A DNA stretch of 34,009 bases from a virus. The position numbers and the translations under genes are program-made. This document shows positions 6,044 through 15,500 of the stretch, one piece after another (within the stretch, counting starts at the first letter, position 1; every line of letters starts with the position of its first letter). The notes under the pieces were generated by a model. That model saw only the letters and a list, made by a program, of their open reading frames with translations, ran no database searches and was not told where the DNA came from. The stretch lies in IMG/VR virus record IMGVR_UViG_3300009073_000010, positions 1 to 34,009 of that record; one strand, 5' to 3'.

Positions 6044-6386
6044 CCACCCTCTAACCATCATCCCCGCTAGCGCCGCTCAGGCGCTCTCAGCGCACCCTCC
6101 CGCAGCATCCCGCAGCGCCTGGGCGGCGGCTGCCAAAACCACCACAGCACACCACAGCACACCCCAGCCACACACCCAAAAACACCCAAAAACACCCTCA
6201 AACTATCTACACTCTCCCGTACCTATCCCAAAAACTCTCTACACTCCCCTACCAACCCAAATATATGTGACAAGGACCACAGCCCTAAAATGTGATCACA
6301 GACCCAAATAACATCACCCTTTCTGCACTCCTCTGCACAATCTGCCACAATAGAATCTTTCCTAAACTTAGAGAACGTTTAATAAC
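6044..6386 (+). other. C-rich, G-poor non-coding stretch with a copy of the repeat block
   Basis: There is no supported gene. The sequence is dominated by CCACA, CACCC and CTACACTC runs. It has GCGCT-rich inverted pieces at 6064-6130 and a copy of the composite block seen in the 2.9-4.8-kb region: TGTGACAAGGACC (6266), TGTGATCACA (about 6291) and CAAATAACAT (6305). It is a reasonable place to look for attP, but no core could be identified from one sequence. Confidence 0.6.
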
Positions 6387-6677
6387 ATGTCAAAATCACC
6401 TACACCAACTCATCGAAAGCCATATGTAGCGCGGTCCTCAGCACTATCTACAATTTCCACCACCCCGACCTATCTACGATTTTCTCTACACCTCCCAACA
6501 GACCAACAGCCACAGCAGCCACAGCACAGGCACAATAACGCCACCCACAGCGCGCTGTGCACTATCTATACCATTGCATCCGCTACCACAAATCTATCTA
6601 CACTCCCGCCAAATAATATTACAGTTACGCCACATCTCGCCGCTGTCCACCTGGCAGCAGCGGGAGGTGCATCATGA
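6387..6677 (+). CDS. Doubtful 96-codon frame overlapping the integrase start
   Basis: ATG 6387 to TGA 6677, with the stop overlapping the integrase ATG as ATGA, which usually hints at coupled translation. Against it, there is no good ribosome binding site and the product is a low-complexity Thr/Pro/His/Ser/Gln string, as the C-rich DNA would give by chance. It may be untranslated leader of the integrase. Confidence 0.25.
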   Translation: MSKSPTPTHRKPYVARSSALSTISTTPTYLRFSLHLPTDQQPQQPQHRHNNATHSALCTIYTIASATTNLSTLPPNNITVTPHLAAVHLAAAGGAS

Positions 6678-7828
6678 GCGTCATCAAAAAAGCCAACTCA
6701 AAGAATTGGTACATCAAATTTACCGAAAATGGTGTCCCATACGAGCGTAGCTCAGGCACTCGAATCAAAGCGGAAGCCGAGGCTATAGAGCGGCAGCTCA
6801 GAACAAAACTGAGGGATGAGCGTCACAATCCCACAGCATCGGAAATCACTCTCAAAGACACGATCACAGCGTATCTTGAAGATCACACGCCACCTGTACT
6901 AAGCGCCATCTATCACCAACAGATGAGCGGCGTGTGTGATCGAATTCAAGGCACTCTCTCACCGTCAAATGCTACACGTTATCTACACGATCCAAGCAAC
7001 CCAAACCAACCCACCGCTGTCACTGTGCAGCCGCTGCAAATCACTAATATGAGTGAGATCAATGCCGCAACGCTCACAGCACACTACAGACAACGAGTAC
7101 GAGAGGGATATAAAGCCTCCACGATCCACGACGAATTTCAGATCATCAAGAGACTCATGAATTACGCTGCTGGCGATGGCAAAAATTCACCACACTCTAA
7201 GATGACGGGTTTCCCGACAATAAAAATCGGCCCTGGACGGCAGCGTGTTCTAACCGATGGCGAAATCAGAGATATCCGAGCAGCTATTACAACGACACTC
7301 CATGTCGATCTTTTTGACATGCTGAATTACACAGGCGCAAGATATATGGATATCTGCAAAATGACGTGGGCTAATATCGACGAGGCAGAAGACATCATCA
7401 CGCTCAAGCACTACAAGACAAAGAGAGCAATCGAAATACACATGTTCCCCGAAGTGGCGGCTATCCTCAAACGCCGCAAGGCAGCACCCAATGCACACTC
7501 AAAATGGGTATTTCAAAATCAAAAAAATGACAACCACCTCCACCACTGCTTGTACTGGTGGCGCAGCGCATGCAGTAAGACTGATGTAAATTCCGATGAA
7601 AAATTAGACACTGCATTAAACCCGCAGAACCATGCAGAACCAGCCGTGCCGCATCATCTCAGACATACGTTCGCCAATCGTCTGCACCGTGCGGGATTCA
7701 CACAAGAGGAAATACAGACCATGATGGGCCATAACGACCCAAAGTCGAGTCGCAGATACTCTAAACCATATGATCGAAATATCGTGATCGGTAAAAAAGC
7801 AGAGTCGGTATTTACTGATCTATTCTAG
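6674..7828 (+). CDS. int: Tyrosine-family site-specific integrase
   Basis: A 384-residue tyrosine recombinase that would integrate the phage at an attachment site. The N-terminal arm-binding region is about 1-55, the core-binding SAM-like domain about 60-175, and the catalytic domain about 190-384. The catalytic set is visible: R223 (TGARYMD), K248 or K250 in the beta-hairpin, H327-x-x-R330 (HHLRH), H353 (MMGH) and nucleophile Y362 (SSRRYSK). GGGAGG lies six bases before ATG 6674. It is followed by a terminator shared with the converging late operon. No excisionase gene was recognised nearby. The coding strand is C-rich, unlike the G-rich early genes, which suggests a separate history or the opposite replication strand. 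Confidence 0.95.
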   Translation: MSVIKKANSKNWYIKFTENGVPYERSSGTRIKAEAEAIERQLRTKLRDERHNPTASEITLKDTITAYLEDHTPPVLSAIYHQQMSGVCDRIQGTLSPSNATRYLHDPSNPNQPTAVTVQPLQITNMSEINAATLTAHYRQRVREGYKASTIHDEFQIIKRLMNYAAGDGKNSPHSKMTGFPTIKIGPGRQRVLTDGEIRDIRAAITTTLHVDLFDMLNYTGARYMDICKMTWANIDEAEDIITLKHYKTKRAIEIHMFPEVAAILKRRKAAPNAHSKWVFQNQKNDNHLHHCLYWWRSACSKTDVNSDEKLDTALNPQNHAEPAVPHHLRHTFANRLHRAGFTQEEIQTMMGHNDPKSSRRYSKPYDRNIVIGKKAESVFTDLF

Positions 7829-7856
7829 CTACAATCCAAACCATCATCCAACCATA

Positions 7857-7884
7857 AAAAATGCCCTCAAGAGAGGGCATTTTT
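7857..7884. terminator. Bidirectional intrinsic terminator between integrase and late operon
   Basis: ATGCCCTC (7861-7868) and GAGGGCAT (7873-7880) form a GC-rich stem with loop AAGA. It is extended by AAAA and TTTT on the outside, so a T-run follows in both directions. It separates convergent transcription units. Confidence 0.93.
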
Positions 7885-7909
7885 GTTTTCATCATTGCGG
7901 CTAGGCAAT

Positions 7910-8104
7910 TTAAAGCACCAATAACTCATCCACCTGCCTAAAAAACCGTCTGTCATCAGCATCCATTACATTAACACCGATAAACCTGTCCCCCTCCATC
8001 AGATAAGAGCCGTCTATCAACTCTTTATGGCTCACATGCACTGTCACATATTCACCGTCAGATCGTCTGATAGTGACTCTCTCAATGCTCTCAGTCAATA
8101 ACAA
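7910..8104 (-). CDS. Small protein of unknown function, last gene of the late operon
   Basis: About 64 residues. The frame begins at TTG 8104 (a second TTG lies at 8098) and overlaps the end of the HNH nuclease gene by 14 bases. Translation probably depends on coupling, since there is no strong ribosome binding site. The product alternates short beta strands (VTIRRSDGEYVTVHV) and is acidic. No family is recognised. Confidence 0.45.
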   Translation of the reverse strand: MLLTESIERVTIRRSDGEYVTVHVSHKELIDGSYLMEGDRFIGVNVMDADDRRFFRQVDELLVL

Positions 8105-8645
8105 AAGGATGCACCCAATCCAATTGATTACCTTTTGAGCGATTTAGCGCACGTGGCAACAATTGCAGATTGCTCACACAGTGTTTGCCACCCTCCGACA
8201 AAGGCACAATATGATCCACTTCCATCAGCAGGCCTGGGTAGCATTGATTCAGATACGCCGCTCTCTCATACACCGCCACAATTGCATCCATATCAACATC
8301 AGGCAACGTTGCGGCAATTTTTCGCGCTCTGTAATCAGCACAATAACCATTAACCAATCCTTTATTTTCTCGTCGCCACATCAGGTTATACGCAGCACGA
8401 CTCGCGGCATTTCGTGCGTTCCACCGATTTTTACTCTCACGCACACGACGCGGATTATTTTTGTGCCACTCCGATGATTGCAATTTTGAGCAAATAACAC
8501 ATTTCCAACTGTTCGTATATCGCTCACACACATGTTGCTGCGGACACAATCGTTTTGGATCAAAATAAAATTTCTCGCCCGCTAAATCAGCGGCTATAGC
8601 ATCTTTCGGCATTGCCAATAATTCGTCTATCGTAAATATACTCAT
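8091..8645 (-). CDS. HNH endonuclease with N-terminal zinc ribbon
   Basis: A 184-residue protein. The N-terminal half has Cys at 34, 40, 49 and 52 (the latter two as CVICS), consistent with a zinc ribbon. A basic helical stretch (about 60-110) follows, and then the HNH core MEVDHIVPLSEGG (142-154) with NLQLLPRALNRSKGN (159-173). GAGGA precedes ATG 8645 by eight bases. HNH proteins next to terminase help packaging, but this one is at the far end of the late operon, so a free-standing homing-type nuclease is as likely. Its start lies beside a strong hairpin (8656-8694). Confidence 0.85.
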   Translation of the reverse strand: MSIFTIDELLAMPKDAIAADLAGEKFYFDPKRLCPQQHVCERYTNSWKCVICSKLQSSEWHKNNPRRVRESKNRWNARNAASRAAYNLMWRRENKGLVNGYCADYRARKIAATLPDVDMDAIVAVYERAAYLNQCYPGLLMEVDHIVPLSEGGKHCVSNLQLLPRALNRSKGNQLDWVHPFVID

Positions 8646-8655
8646 AGATAAAATC

Positions 8656-8694
8656 CTCTTTTTAGTTACTAAATATTTAGCAATTTAAAAAGAG
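8656..8694 (-). promoter_or_regulatory. Hairpin overlapping the HNH gene ribosome binding site
   Basis: CTCTTTTT (8656-8663) pairs with AAAAAGAG (8687-8694), and inside lies the palindrome CTAAATATTTAG (8669-8680). On the - strand the Shine-Dalgarno AGAGGA overlaps the outer arm. Such hairpins restrict translation of free-standing nuclease genes in some phages. Just upstream on that strand are tandem GTTT units (about 8697-8716). Confidence 0.45.
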
Positions 8695-8725
8695 CACAAA
8701 CAAACAAACAAACAATCAACAATGA

Positions 8726-9289
8726 TTAATAACGATATTCGAATTCATTACTATAAGATAACTGCGATTTTGAAAAATTAAAAAAATAACTATACGTGGT
8801 GGATAGCGTTGTTGTGTAACACGTTGACGAGACCATCGGTCGTGCATCATTGAGACTATAACTACCATAAGACTCATCACCAGACTCTCTTATTTTATTG
8901 CGCATCAATTGCCCGATCTGATAAATCAACTCACCATCCTCAGTTCGACGAGACACCAAGCTTGGCTCAATCGTGTTCCAATAATCAAACGAGTACATAC
9001 CACCCCCATCGCTAACAATAAAATCAAATCTATCTGATGGACTATCTATATCACGACAATAAAGACTATTCAAAAAAACGATGTCAGGAGGATGATCAGT
9101 ATCAGCATTACGGCCAAACGCGTACATTGTTATTTCAGATGGATATTCAAAAATCAACAACGTACTAACGTCTCCATAGTGAACAAAATAATCCTCAACG
9201 GGCCTCGAATATTCAATGTATACAGCAACACTCACCGCCAACGACACTAATAAAATCAAGCTGATTGTATGACGCCAGATTACTTTCAT
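8726..9289 (-). CDS. Membrane-anchored protein, possible lysis-stage or envelope protein
   Basis: A 187-residue protein with basic N-terminus MKVIWRH and one hydrophobic segment at about 8-27 (ISLILLVSLAVSVAVYI), followed by a soluble domain rich in Tyr, Ser and acidic residues. This fits N-in, C-out insertion with the bulk in the periplasm. There is no lipobox, lysozyme triad or amidase motif. It lies near the end of the late operon, where lysis genes are often found, and none is recognised elsewhere. A role in lysis or superinfection exclusion is therefore possible but unproven. Its ATG overlaps the stop of the upstream gene by four bases. Confidence 0.7.
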   Translation of the reverse strand: MKVIWRHTISLILLVSLAVSVAVYIEYSRPVEDYFVHYGDVSTLLIFEYPSEITMYAFGRNADTDHPPDIVFLNSLYCRDIDSPSDRFDFIVSDGGGMYSFDYWNTIEPSLVSRRTEDGELIYQIGQLMRNKIRESGDESYGSYSLNDARPMVSSTCYTTTLSTTYSYFFNFSKSQLSYSNEFEYRY

Positions 9290-9711
9290 ATCTTTTTTTC
9301 TCGATTTTTTCGCAACTTATCTTGATGCAACTCAACTAGACGTTGACAATCTTTCTCATAAGCAGCAAAGTACTCACGCTCATACTGTAAAAATTCTGGA
9401 GATTTTTTTGGCTGTGTTATTTTTGGTGGAAACTCATACGGCGGTAATTCTCTTGCAATGAATTTTTCATATTCGTCTGCATAGTATGCCAATTTCTGCT
9501 CATTGAAATCATGCACTCCCCGCATTACACAACCGTAGCAGCACAACCTCATGCTTACTATAAACACAGTATGATCACACTTAGTGCAACGCTCATATGA
9601 TGTAAAAAATATATCACCGTTTTTTTTAGCTATCTGCTTGCGCGATAGTCGCTTTACGCACACGCGATTGATACGCTTTAAATCAGTATCCCGCTGCAAT
9701 CTTACACCCAC
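9286..9711 (-). CDS. Zinc-finger protein of unknown function
   Basis: A 141-residue protein. GTG 9711 overlaps the end of the fibre gene (GTGGGTGTAA), so translation is probably coupled. A basic N-terminus precedes RCTKCDH (about 41-47) and LCCYGC (about 54-59), a likely four-cysteine zinc site. The rest is helical, Lys/Glu/Tyr-rich and Pro-interrupted, and ends in basic residues. The position after the fibre suggests a fibre chaperone or lysis-linked factor. The sequence does not decide between these. Confidence 0.65.
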   Translation of the reverse strand: MGVRLQRDTDLKRINRVCVKRLSRKQIAKKNGDIFFTSYERCTKCDHTVFIVSMRLCCYGCVMRGVHDFNEQKLAYYADEYEKFIARELPPYEFPPKITQPKKSPEFLQYEREYFAAYEKDCQRLVELHQDKLRKNREKKI

Positions 9712-12491
9712 TTCATTGTCACCACTGTACCCGTAACATTATCGACGGCTAGAGTATCATTCGGGCCTGGGATATTTGAGGGCATCACGAAACTGTATGC
9801 CGCTGGCGCTTGGACTACATTTGCATTGTCATCCACGTAACTTTTTGTCGTTAAGACCGCACTGCCGTCCCCGACAACCGTATGTATCTCACAAGTAGTT
9901 TTCTGACTCAATGCGATAGAGCTATCATTAAATCGAATTACGCCACCATTCGAACCATCAGCCTTTATACGTCCCATGTCAATACGCGATCCATAATCCA
10001 GAATCCTACCACTCAGAACGCCGTTTCTCATTGTATCCAGCACTGCAACACTGGTTCCATTGTTCACAATTAATTTTGTTGCGGTTAGTGGAGCTGTCAT
10101 TGTTGAACCTGTCTTCTTGACATTTTCATCATCAAGCGTGTTTATATAACCGCGAGTTGGAAAACTATTTGCGTTAGTGCTATCTACACCATGACATGGT
10201 AGTTCGAAAGCGCTGTAGGTATCTCTAATCAAAAGTTGATTTTTAAAAACACCAGCCGCATCGTGTCGTTTCAGCTGTGTAAAGTTGTCAGCAGCTACGA
10301 GCGCCGCACTATTATTGCCGTTACGATCTAATTCTAAAGTCGAATTTCCGTTAGTATCAATAGTCAAATCACCATCTATAAGCATATTACTATCGAAAAC
10401 AAAGTTATTGGCCGACATGCTCATTTGATTTTGTTGCACATTATTACTATCAAAAAACCGCAGAGCGTAAGTGAGATTGCCCAATGAGTTTGTTATTTTT
10501 GAGCCTGTGTGTTGCAGTGTGAGCACTGGACTGGCCTTGTCCAGAATCAGATTTCCACTCAGAGAATTACTGGTTGTGAGACTTGCAAATCCAGTATCAA
10601 CCTCACTTTGCGTATATTTGTCTAGATCGGTAATATCAGCTTCTGTGTGAGTATGATTGCCTTCCGAAACACTACCAGCAACTACACCAAAATCTTTATT
10701 AAATGCAGTGTTTTTGGTGATAATCGGTTCTTTGGCATCAACGTCACTTTGCAGATTACTAACTGCTGTTGTGCGATTCGTAACCTCACTATTGATACTA
10801 CTGTTTAAAGTACTCACCTCACCATCAAGATTACCCTGAAGCACGATTGTATCTGTACTGCCGACCAGGCCCGCCGTCCACACATCAGCAGTTTCATCAA
10901 ATAGCAGTGTGGCCCGCGTATCAGGCCCTCTATGAACCTCGATGCCAGCCGATTGCGTTGGTGTATTTTGCTCATCACTGTTTAACGTAATGATACGATC
11001 TGCGATTTCCGTTTCAGTCGAATTCACAGTGACAGTATTTCCGCTGAAAATAACATTATCATTAAAAACTACAACATCGCTGTACGTTTTCATACCTGTT
11101 ATTGTTTCGTCATGATTACCAGCCTTGCGCATATAGTCACTATTAAATTGTGCTATATCATTTGTTCGTTGTGTTGCAGCAGCTGACTCATTGCTATCAA
11201 CATCAGTCTGCACCGCATCTATATTATTTTGTAGTGTCGTAACCGCTGATTGTCTTGCGCTCTGCTCAGCAACTATCGCAGCGTCTTGAGCACTATCGAC
11301 ACTACTTTGATTACTTAAATCATTTGTTCGTTGTGTTGCAGCAGCTGACTCATTGCTATCAACATCAGTCTGCACCGCATCTATATTATTTTGTAGGGTG
11401 CTGTCAGCTGCTGCTCTACTATTCTGCTCTGCTACCACCGCCGCATCATTACTCGTCACATATGCACTCAGAGTGCTGTTAACCGCTGCTGTTGCACTGG
11501 CCGCTGTGTTCTCGTTACTATCCACATCACTCTGCACCGAATCTATATTGCTCTGCAACGTTGCTTGATCTGCTAAACGATTGCTTTCATCTGTCTGTCG
11601 CTCTGCATAGCGATCTGATTTATAGACATTGTAAAACGCTAATTCCTGCTGTCTATTTGCCTCGTTCGCGGTAATCGTTTGCAACAATATAGCATCCTCA
11701 GCCGCGCGATCTACAACTTCATCATCAACACGATCATCTATACCCGCATTGAAAATATATTGTGCTGTCTCAAAGGCGCTTGTAGACGATGTTAGACTAT
11801 CTATAGATGCCTGCAAACTATTATCCGCAACTATCCTTGCGCTTTTCTCGATTGCATTTATTCCAGCCAGCGAAACTTTATGAACACCATCGGTAGCATT
11901 GTCATGCACGATAAGATAATCGTCAAGAGACGGCGTTAATGTTGGGAGATTTTCAACGTCAAACGATATCAACGGATTGGCAGTCGCGCCATCTCCATTA
12001 AGCACCAATAAACCAGAATTTAAAGGTGTTGATATTGCTCGAACATCGTAGCCATTTTGGGATGTTTTGGCGACCAAGCCCCGCGCTATTGGGTCATCGG
12101 ATATGTTGATCTGATCGGGAGATGGGACAAGGGAATTGTCCCTTGTTATATTACGAAGCAACGTAAATCTACCTTCTACAATCCTATCAACTTCGCCTGA
12201 CACATCGTTGATTATTTCAATATCGAATAATCCTTGCATGACATTTCTGCCCGATGTGAATTGCACATAATCACTAGCGCTGCTTGATATTGTTATCTTA
12301 ACGTCACCGTTAGCTAGTAGCTCAATGCCACCACCCACATCAGTTGTTAAACTAAACAGTGATTTTTCAGCAGCTGATGTTAACCGAAATTTACACCGTG
12401 CTGAATAAGTCGCCGCTGAAAAATCGTATTGTGTTGGAAATGTGGTTGAAAATGTTTCGCCCTGAGGCACACGCAATTTTGTAGTAGACAT
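9702..12491 (-). CDS. Tail fibre / receptor-binding protein
   Basis: 929 residues from ATG 12491. The N-terminal 110 residues (TKLRVPQGETF ... RITLL-type beta repeats) look like a baseplate or J-binding domain. A long coiled-coil region follows (about 230-450) of AEQSAR and TDVDSNES heptads with an internal 54-residue duplication. Then comes a repeat-rich shaft with TVNSTETEIADRIITLNSD and GIEVHRGP, a segment typical of long fibres, and a beta-rich end (about 640-929). It should trimerise and contact the host surface. The last residues PGPNDTLAVDNVTGTV resemble a bound tip domain. No chaperone-type peptidase domain is visible. Confidence 0.85.
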   Translation of the reverse strand: MSTTKLRVPQGETFSTTFPTQYDFSAATYSARCKFRLTSAAEKSLFSLTTDVGGGIELLANGDVKITISSSASDYVQFTSGRNVMQGLFDIEIINDVSGEVDRIVEGRFTLLRNITRDNSLVPSPDQINISDDPIARGLVAKTSQNGYDVRAISTPLNSGLLVLNGDGATANPLISFDVENLPTLTPSLDDYLIVHDNATDGVHKVSLAGINAIEKSARIVADNSLQASIDSLTSSTSAFETAQYIFNAGIDDRVDDEVVDRAAEDAILLQTITANEANRQQELAFYNVYKSDRYAERQTDESNRLADQATLQSNIDSVQSDVDSNENTAASATAAVNSTLSAYVTSNDAAVVAEQNSRAAADSTLQNNIDAVQTDVDSNESAAATQRTNDLSNQSSVDSAQDAAIVAEQSARQSAVTTLQNNIDAVQTDVDSNESAAATQRTNDIAQFNSDYMRKAGNHDETITGMKTYSDVVVFNDNVIFSGNTVTVNSTETEIADRIITLNSDEQNTPTQSAGIEVHRGPDTRATLLFDETADVWTAGLVGSTDTIVLQGNLDGEVSTLNSSINSEVTNRTTAVSNLQSDVDAKEPIITKNTAFNKDFGVVAGSVSEGNHTHTEADITDLDKYTQSEVDTGFASLTTSNSLSGNLILDKASPVLTLQHTGSKITNSLGNLTYALRFFDSNNVQQNQMSMSANNFVFDSNMLIDGDLTIDTNGNSTLELDRNGNNSAALVAADNFTQLKRHDAAGVFKNQLLIRDTYSAFELPCHGVDSTNANSFPTRGYINTLDDENVKKTGSTMTAPLTATKLIVNNGTSVAVLDTMRNGVLSGRILDYGSRIDMGRIKADGSNGGVIRFNDSSIALSQKTTCEIHTVVGDGSAVLTTKSYVDDNANVVQAPAAYSFVMPSNIPGPNDTLAVDNVTGTVVTMKWV
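11157..11234 (-). repeat. 78-bp repeat in the fibre gene, copy 1
   Basis: Identical to 11319-11396. The 162-bp period equals 54 residues. It encodes the coiled-coil motif NIDAVQTDVDSNESAAATQ, so the shaft has grown by in-frame duplication. Confidence 0.95.
11319..11396 (-). repeat. 78-bp repeat in the fibre gene, copy 2
   Basis: Identical to 11157-11234. Such pairs can recombine to lengthen or shorten the fibre by 54 residues without changing frame. Confidence 0.95.
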
Positions 12492-12535
12492 AGCTGGATT
12501 ATCCTAGTTAGAACTAGTATTTATCCAACATGCTG

Positions 12536-15500
12536 TTAGCGTAGTATTGCTGTTGCAGTGAATCGCATCCCTGAAAAATTCAATTGTTTGAAATTGGACT
12601 GCATGACTAAATTTTGCATATCATATGGTGCAGCCTCCATCCTGATTCTAATCAACTCCTCACCTTGTGACTGAATCAGGAATTTTCCGGAAATATAGTT
12701 TGATGAGTAATAATTTTCTCTCGATAAATTAAAATTGAATAATGATTCGGTTAAGCTATCCCACGTAGTATCCTGGCTCGGCACTGTATACGTACCATCG
12801 TTGTTATCAATCGCAAAGCGTCGATTATACTGAAACGACATCGACGGCTTGTATCTGATATTTGCCGCAGATGACGCTCTTTCTGCTTCTACATGCATTT
12901 GCCACTCCATCATCACCGTCACTGGCTCACTATCGCCCGTAGGTGGGATATAAAAGAGAGCGTAGGGGAATTTATTGTAGTGTTGCGCAGCATTAGAGTG
13001 TATTACGTTGCTCGATCCCGCTGAGTATCTCCACGTCAGATTTGAGTATGACGGATGGCCAGACGTATACAAAATCATATCCAGCTTATCAACGTTGCCA
13101 GAATTATTTAATGTGTCACCGTGCCATTTTAAAACCTCCTGCTTACTCACGTCGCCGGATTTTATATTGATTGTATTGATCACAGCCTGGCCGCCGACTT
13201 GGAGGCTATTCTCGATTACGCTTTCATCAGCAACTATATGCTCCGCATAGACCACCCTGGCACCCAAACTATCTCTATGTTGGATCGGCATCCCGATCCG
13301 TTCCCCCGTACTGATCTCGCCGCCTTCGGTCACTGCTACATTGATACGACTGCCATCACTCGCAAACACATCCGTAGCATTAAACGAAACCTGCATGCCC
13401 CCGTTGGAGCCTACATTTTGGTCAAAATAATAGTATCTGCGTGTGAATTCATTATAATTAGCATCTATCCAACGATTGTTTGGAGTAGCTTGTGTGTTGT
13501 CGAATAGAACATCACTGATAGTACCATCGGGTGCTTTATATGTAATGGTCTTACCCGTAACAACGAATTTACCGTTTTCTACAAATACTCTAAAACCCTG
13601 GAAAATATACGAGGAATTCAAAATGTTGTTTATAGTTGTAACATTTTTTACACTACTCCAATTCACCGAATCACTGTAACTATCATATGCACCACATTGA
13701 AAATATAGATCCTCTCCTTGAGAAACTGTAATCGAGCCGCTTGTATTTTTGCCGTCATATACAATCTTACTATTCGACATACTAGAATTATCTGCCTGTC
13801 TTACGCGATTGCCTTCCACATCTGTCTCAGTGCTTGCATTAACTATCCACTCAACACTATTGAGATGTACGCTAGTGACAGAAAAGCCGCTTAATCCAGC
13901 TGGCGCAGGATTGCTAAACGTTCGCGATGTACTAGTACTAGATCGTCCAAGCACATCAATTGCAGTTACATCCACAACGATTACACGTTCGGCAATACCA
14001 TCATTACTAGCTCTATTCTGTTCATATAAAAAACTAGCACGATTCCCAACGGCATTTGTTGAGTGCAAAAGATCACCGTTTTGTTTTTTAAACTCTACTA
14101 GATAGTGCGAAAGATTAGCAGCTTCATTATCAATATTATCAGGATCATCAAAACGAACATGTAAATCCTTAGATGTGAATATTGTATTAGAGCTACTACC
14201 TGTTACTAGTCTCAAGTTAAGCGGATTATTGAGAGCGCTACCCGACGTTGCCACATCCTCTATAAACAATGATGTTGTCTCTTTTGGTCCATTAGCACTA
14301 GTCACACTCACAGGGAACACTGTCACGCTGTGCAATCCCTCATCCTGTGCGTTCAATTGGATGCGCTCTTGCGTCACTGTAAATCGCTCTTGATGGCCTG
14401 TTGGGCTATTGTGTAATACAACGTAGTGCTGTAGAAACTGAGGGTTACTGCTTGGTGCATCCCACTCACATATAAGCACACGCGAATTAACACGATCTAT
14501 AGTTGATTCGGTGATCTGTAAATTTTGGACAGCCGATACATTTGCACCACCTACTTTGATATCACCTGCCACCAGTCCCGAAACCGGATCTATGTTTAGA
14601 ACTTTATACGCCGCAACTTTTTGCTCATCAACCGATAGCCCTTGGAATTTATAATTGACGCCATCACTCGATATATCAACGCCAGTGATCTTAAATTTTA
14701 CGTCATAAACAGTTGCATCAAAACGATTATTCTCATCTCTGATAGTCACGATCTGCCCGACTTTGTATAGCGCTCCAGTGATCGGCATTTGCCACTCAAC
14801 TAACTCAGTATTACGGTTATTGCTCTCCATGATCCACTGTACGTGCCGCTGTGCCTGGCTTAACCGTTGGCACCCGATTAACTCCACAGAATTAGTCAAT
14901 AATCCGCGAGTAGCGATATCTGCATGATTCGCAACGACAGATGATAGCTCGAAATTTTCGGCAGGGTCACGCCACTTACCAACTACCTGTGTATGTCTTG
15001 ATGTGTCGGGTACTGAGCTGTAACTAAAATTTGAATTTAACACATCGTTGTTGTCAATGATTGCAATGCTGTCAGTATTATCATCGTCCCATACAACCGA
15101 TATGACCCCGTTTTGTATTAAAATTTTCCCGTAGAAAGACGACGCTACCGCTGCCATCATTTTATAACTATTAAGAGCAGTGGATAGTTGTCCACTGAAT
15201 TCAAATCGTCTCTCTTGACCAGTACCATCTATATTATCAACCAAATTATCGCACCACCGAGCGGCGTTCATGAACGCGCCGTAGTCGATCTGATAATCCT
15301 CAACTAGTTTGCCATGCGCGTACCGTTGATTACGTATAAGATCAAGCAGTATGAGAGCTGGATTTTTTGACACCCCCTTTTTTGTCATCCCTGTAAAGGC
15401 AGCTGTACTAAATCGACTATCTGCCGAACTATTAATAAAATAATTATTCGGCAACGGGATCTCTAAACCCCAAACTTTGAACCATATATCTCGCAGATTC

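Noticed and set aside
6291-6300. CRP site
   Set aside because: TGTGATCACA lacks the six-base spacer between the CRP half sites.
6044-6386. tRNA gene or attP core near the integrase
   Set aside because: No cloverleaf could be folded by eye, and a core cannot be recognised without the host junctions.
9702-12491. Diversity-generating retroelement acting on the fibre
   Set aside because: No reverse transcriptase gene and no adenine-variable template copy. The repeat pair is an exact duplication.
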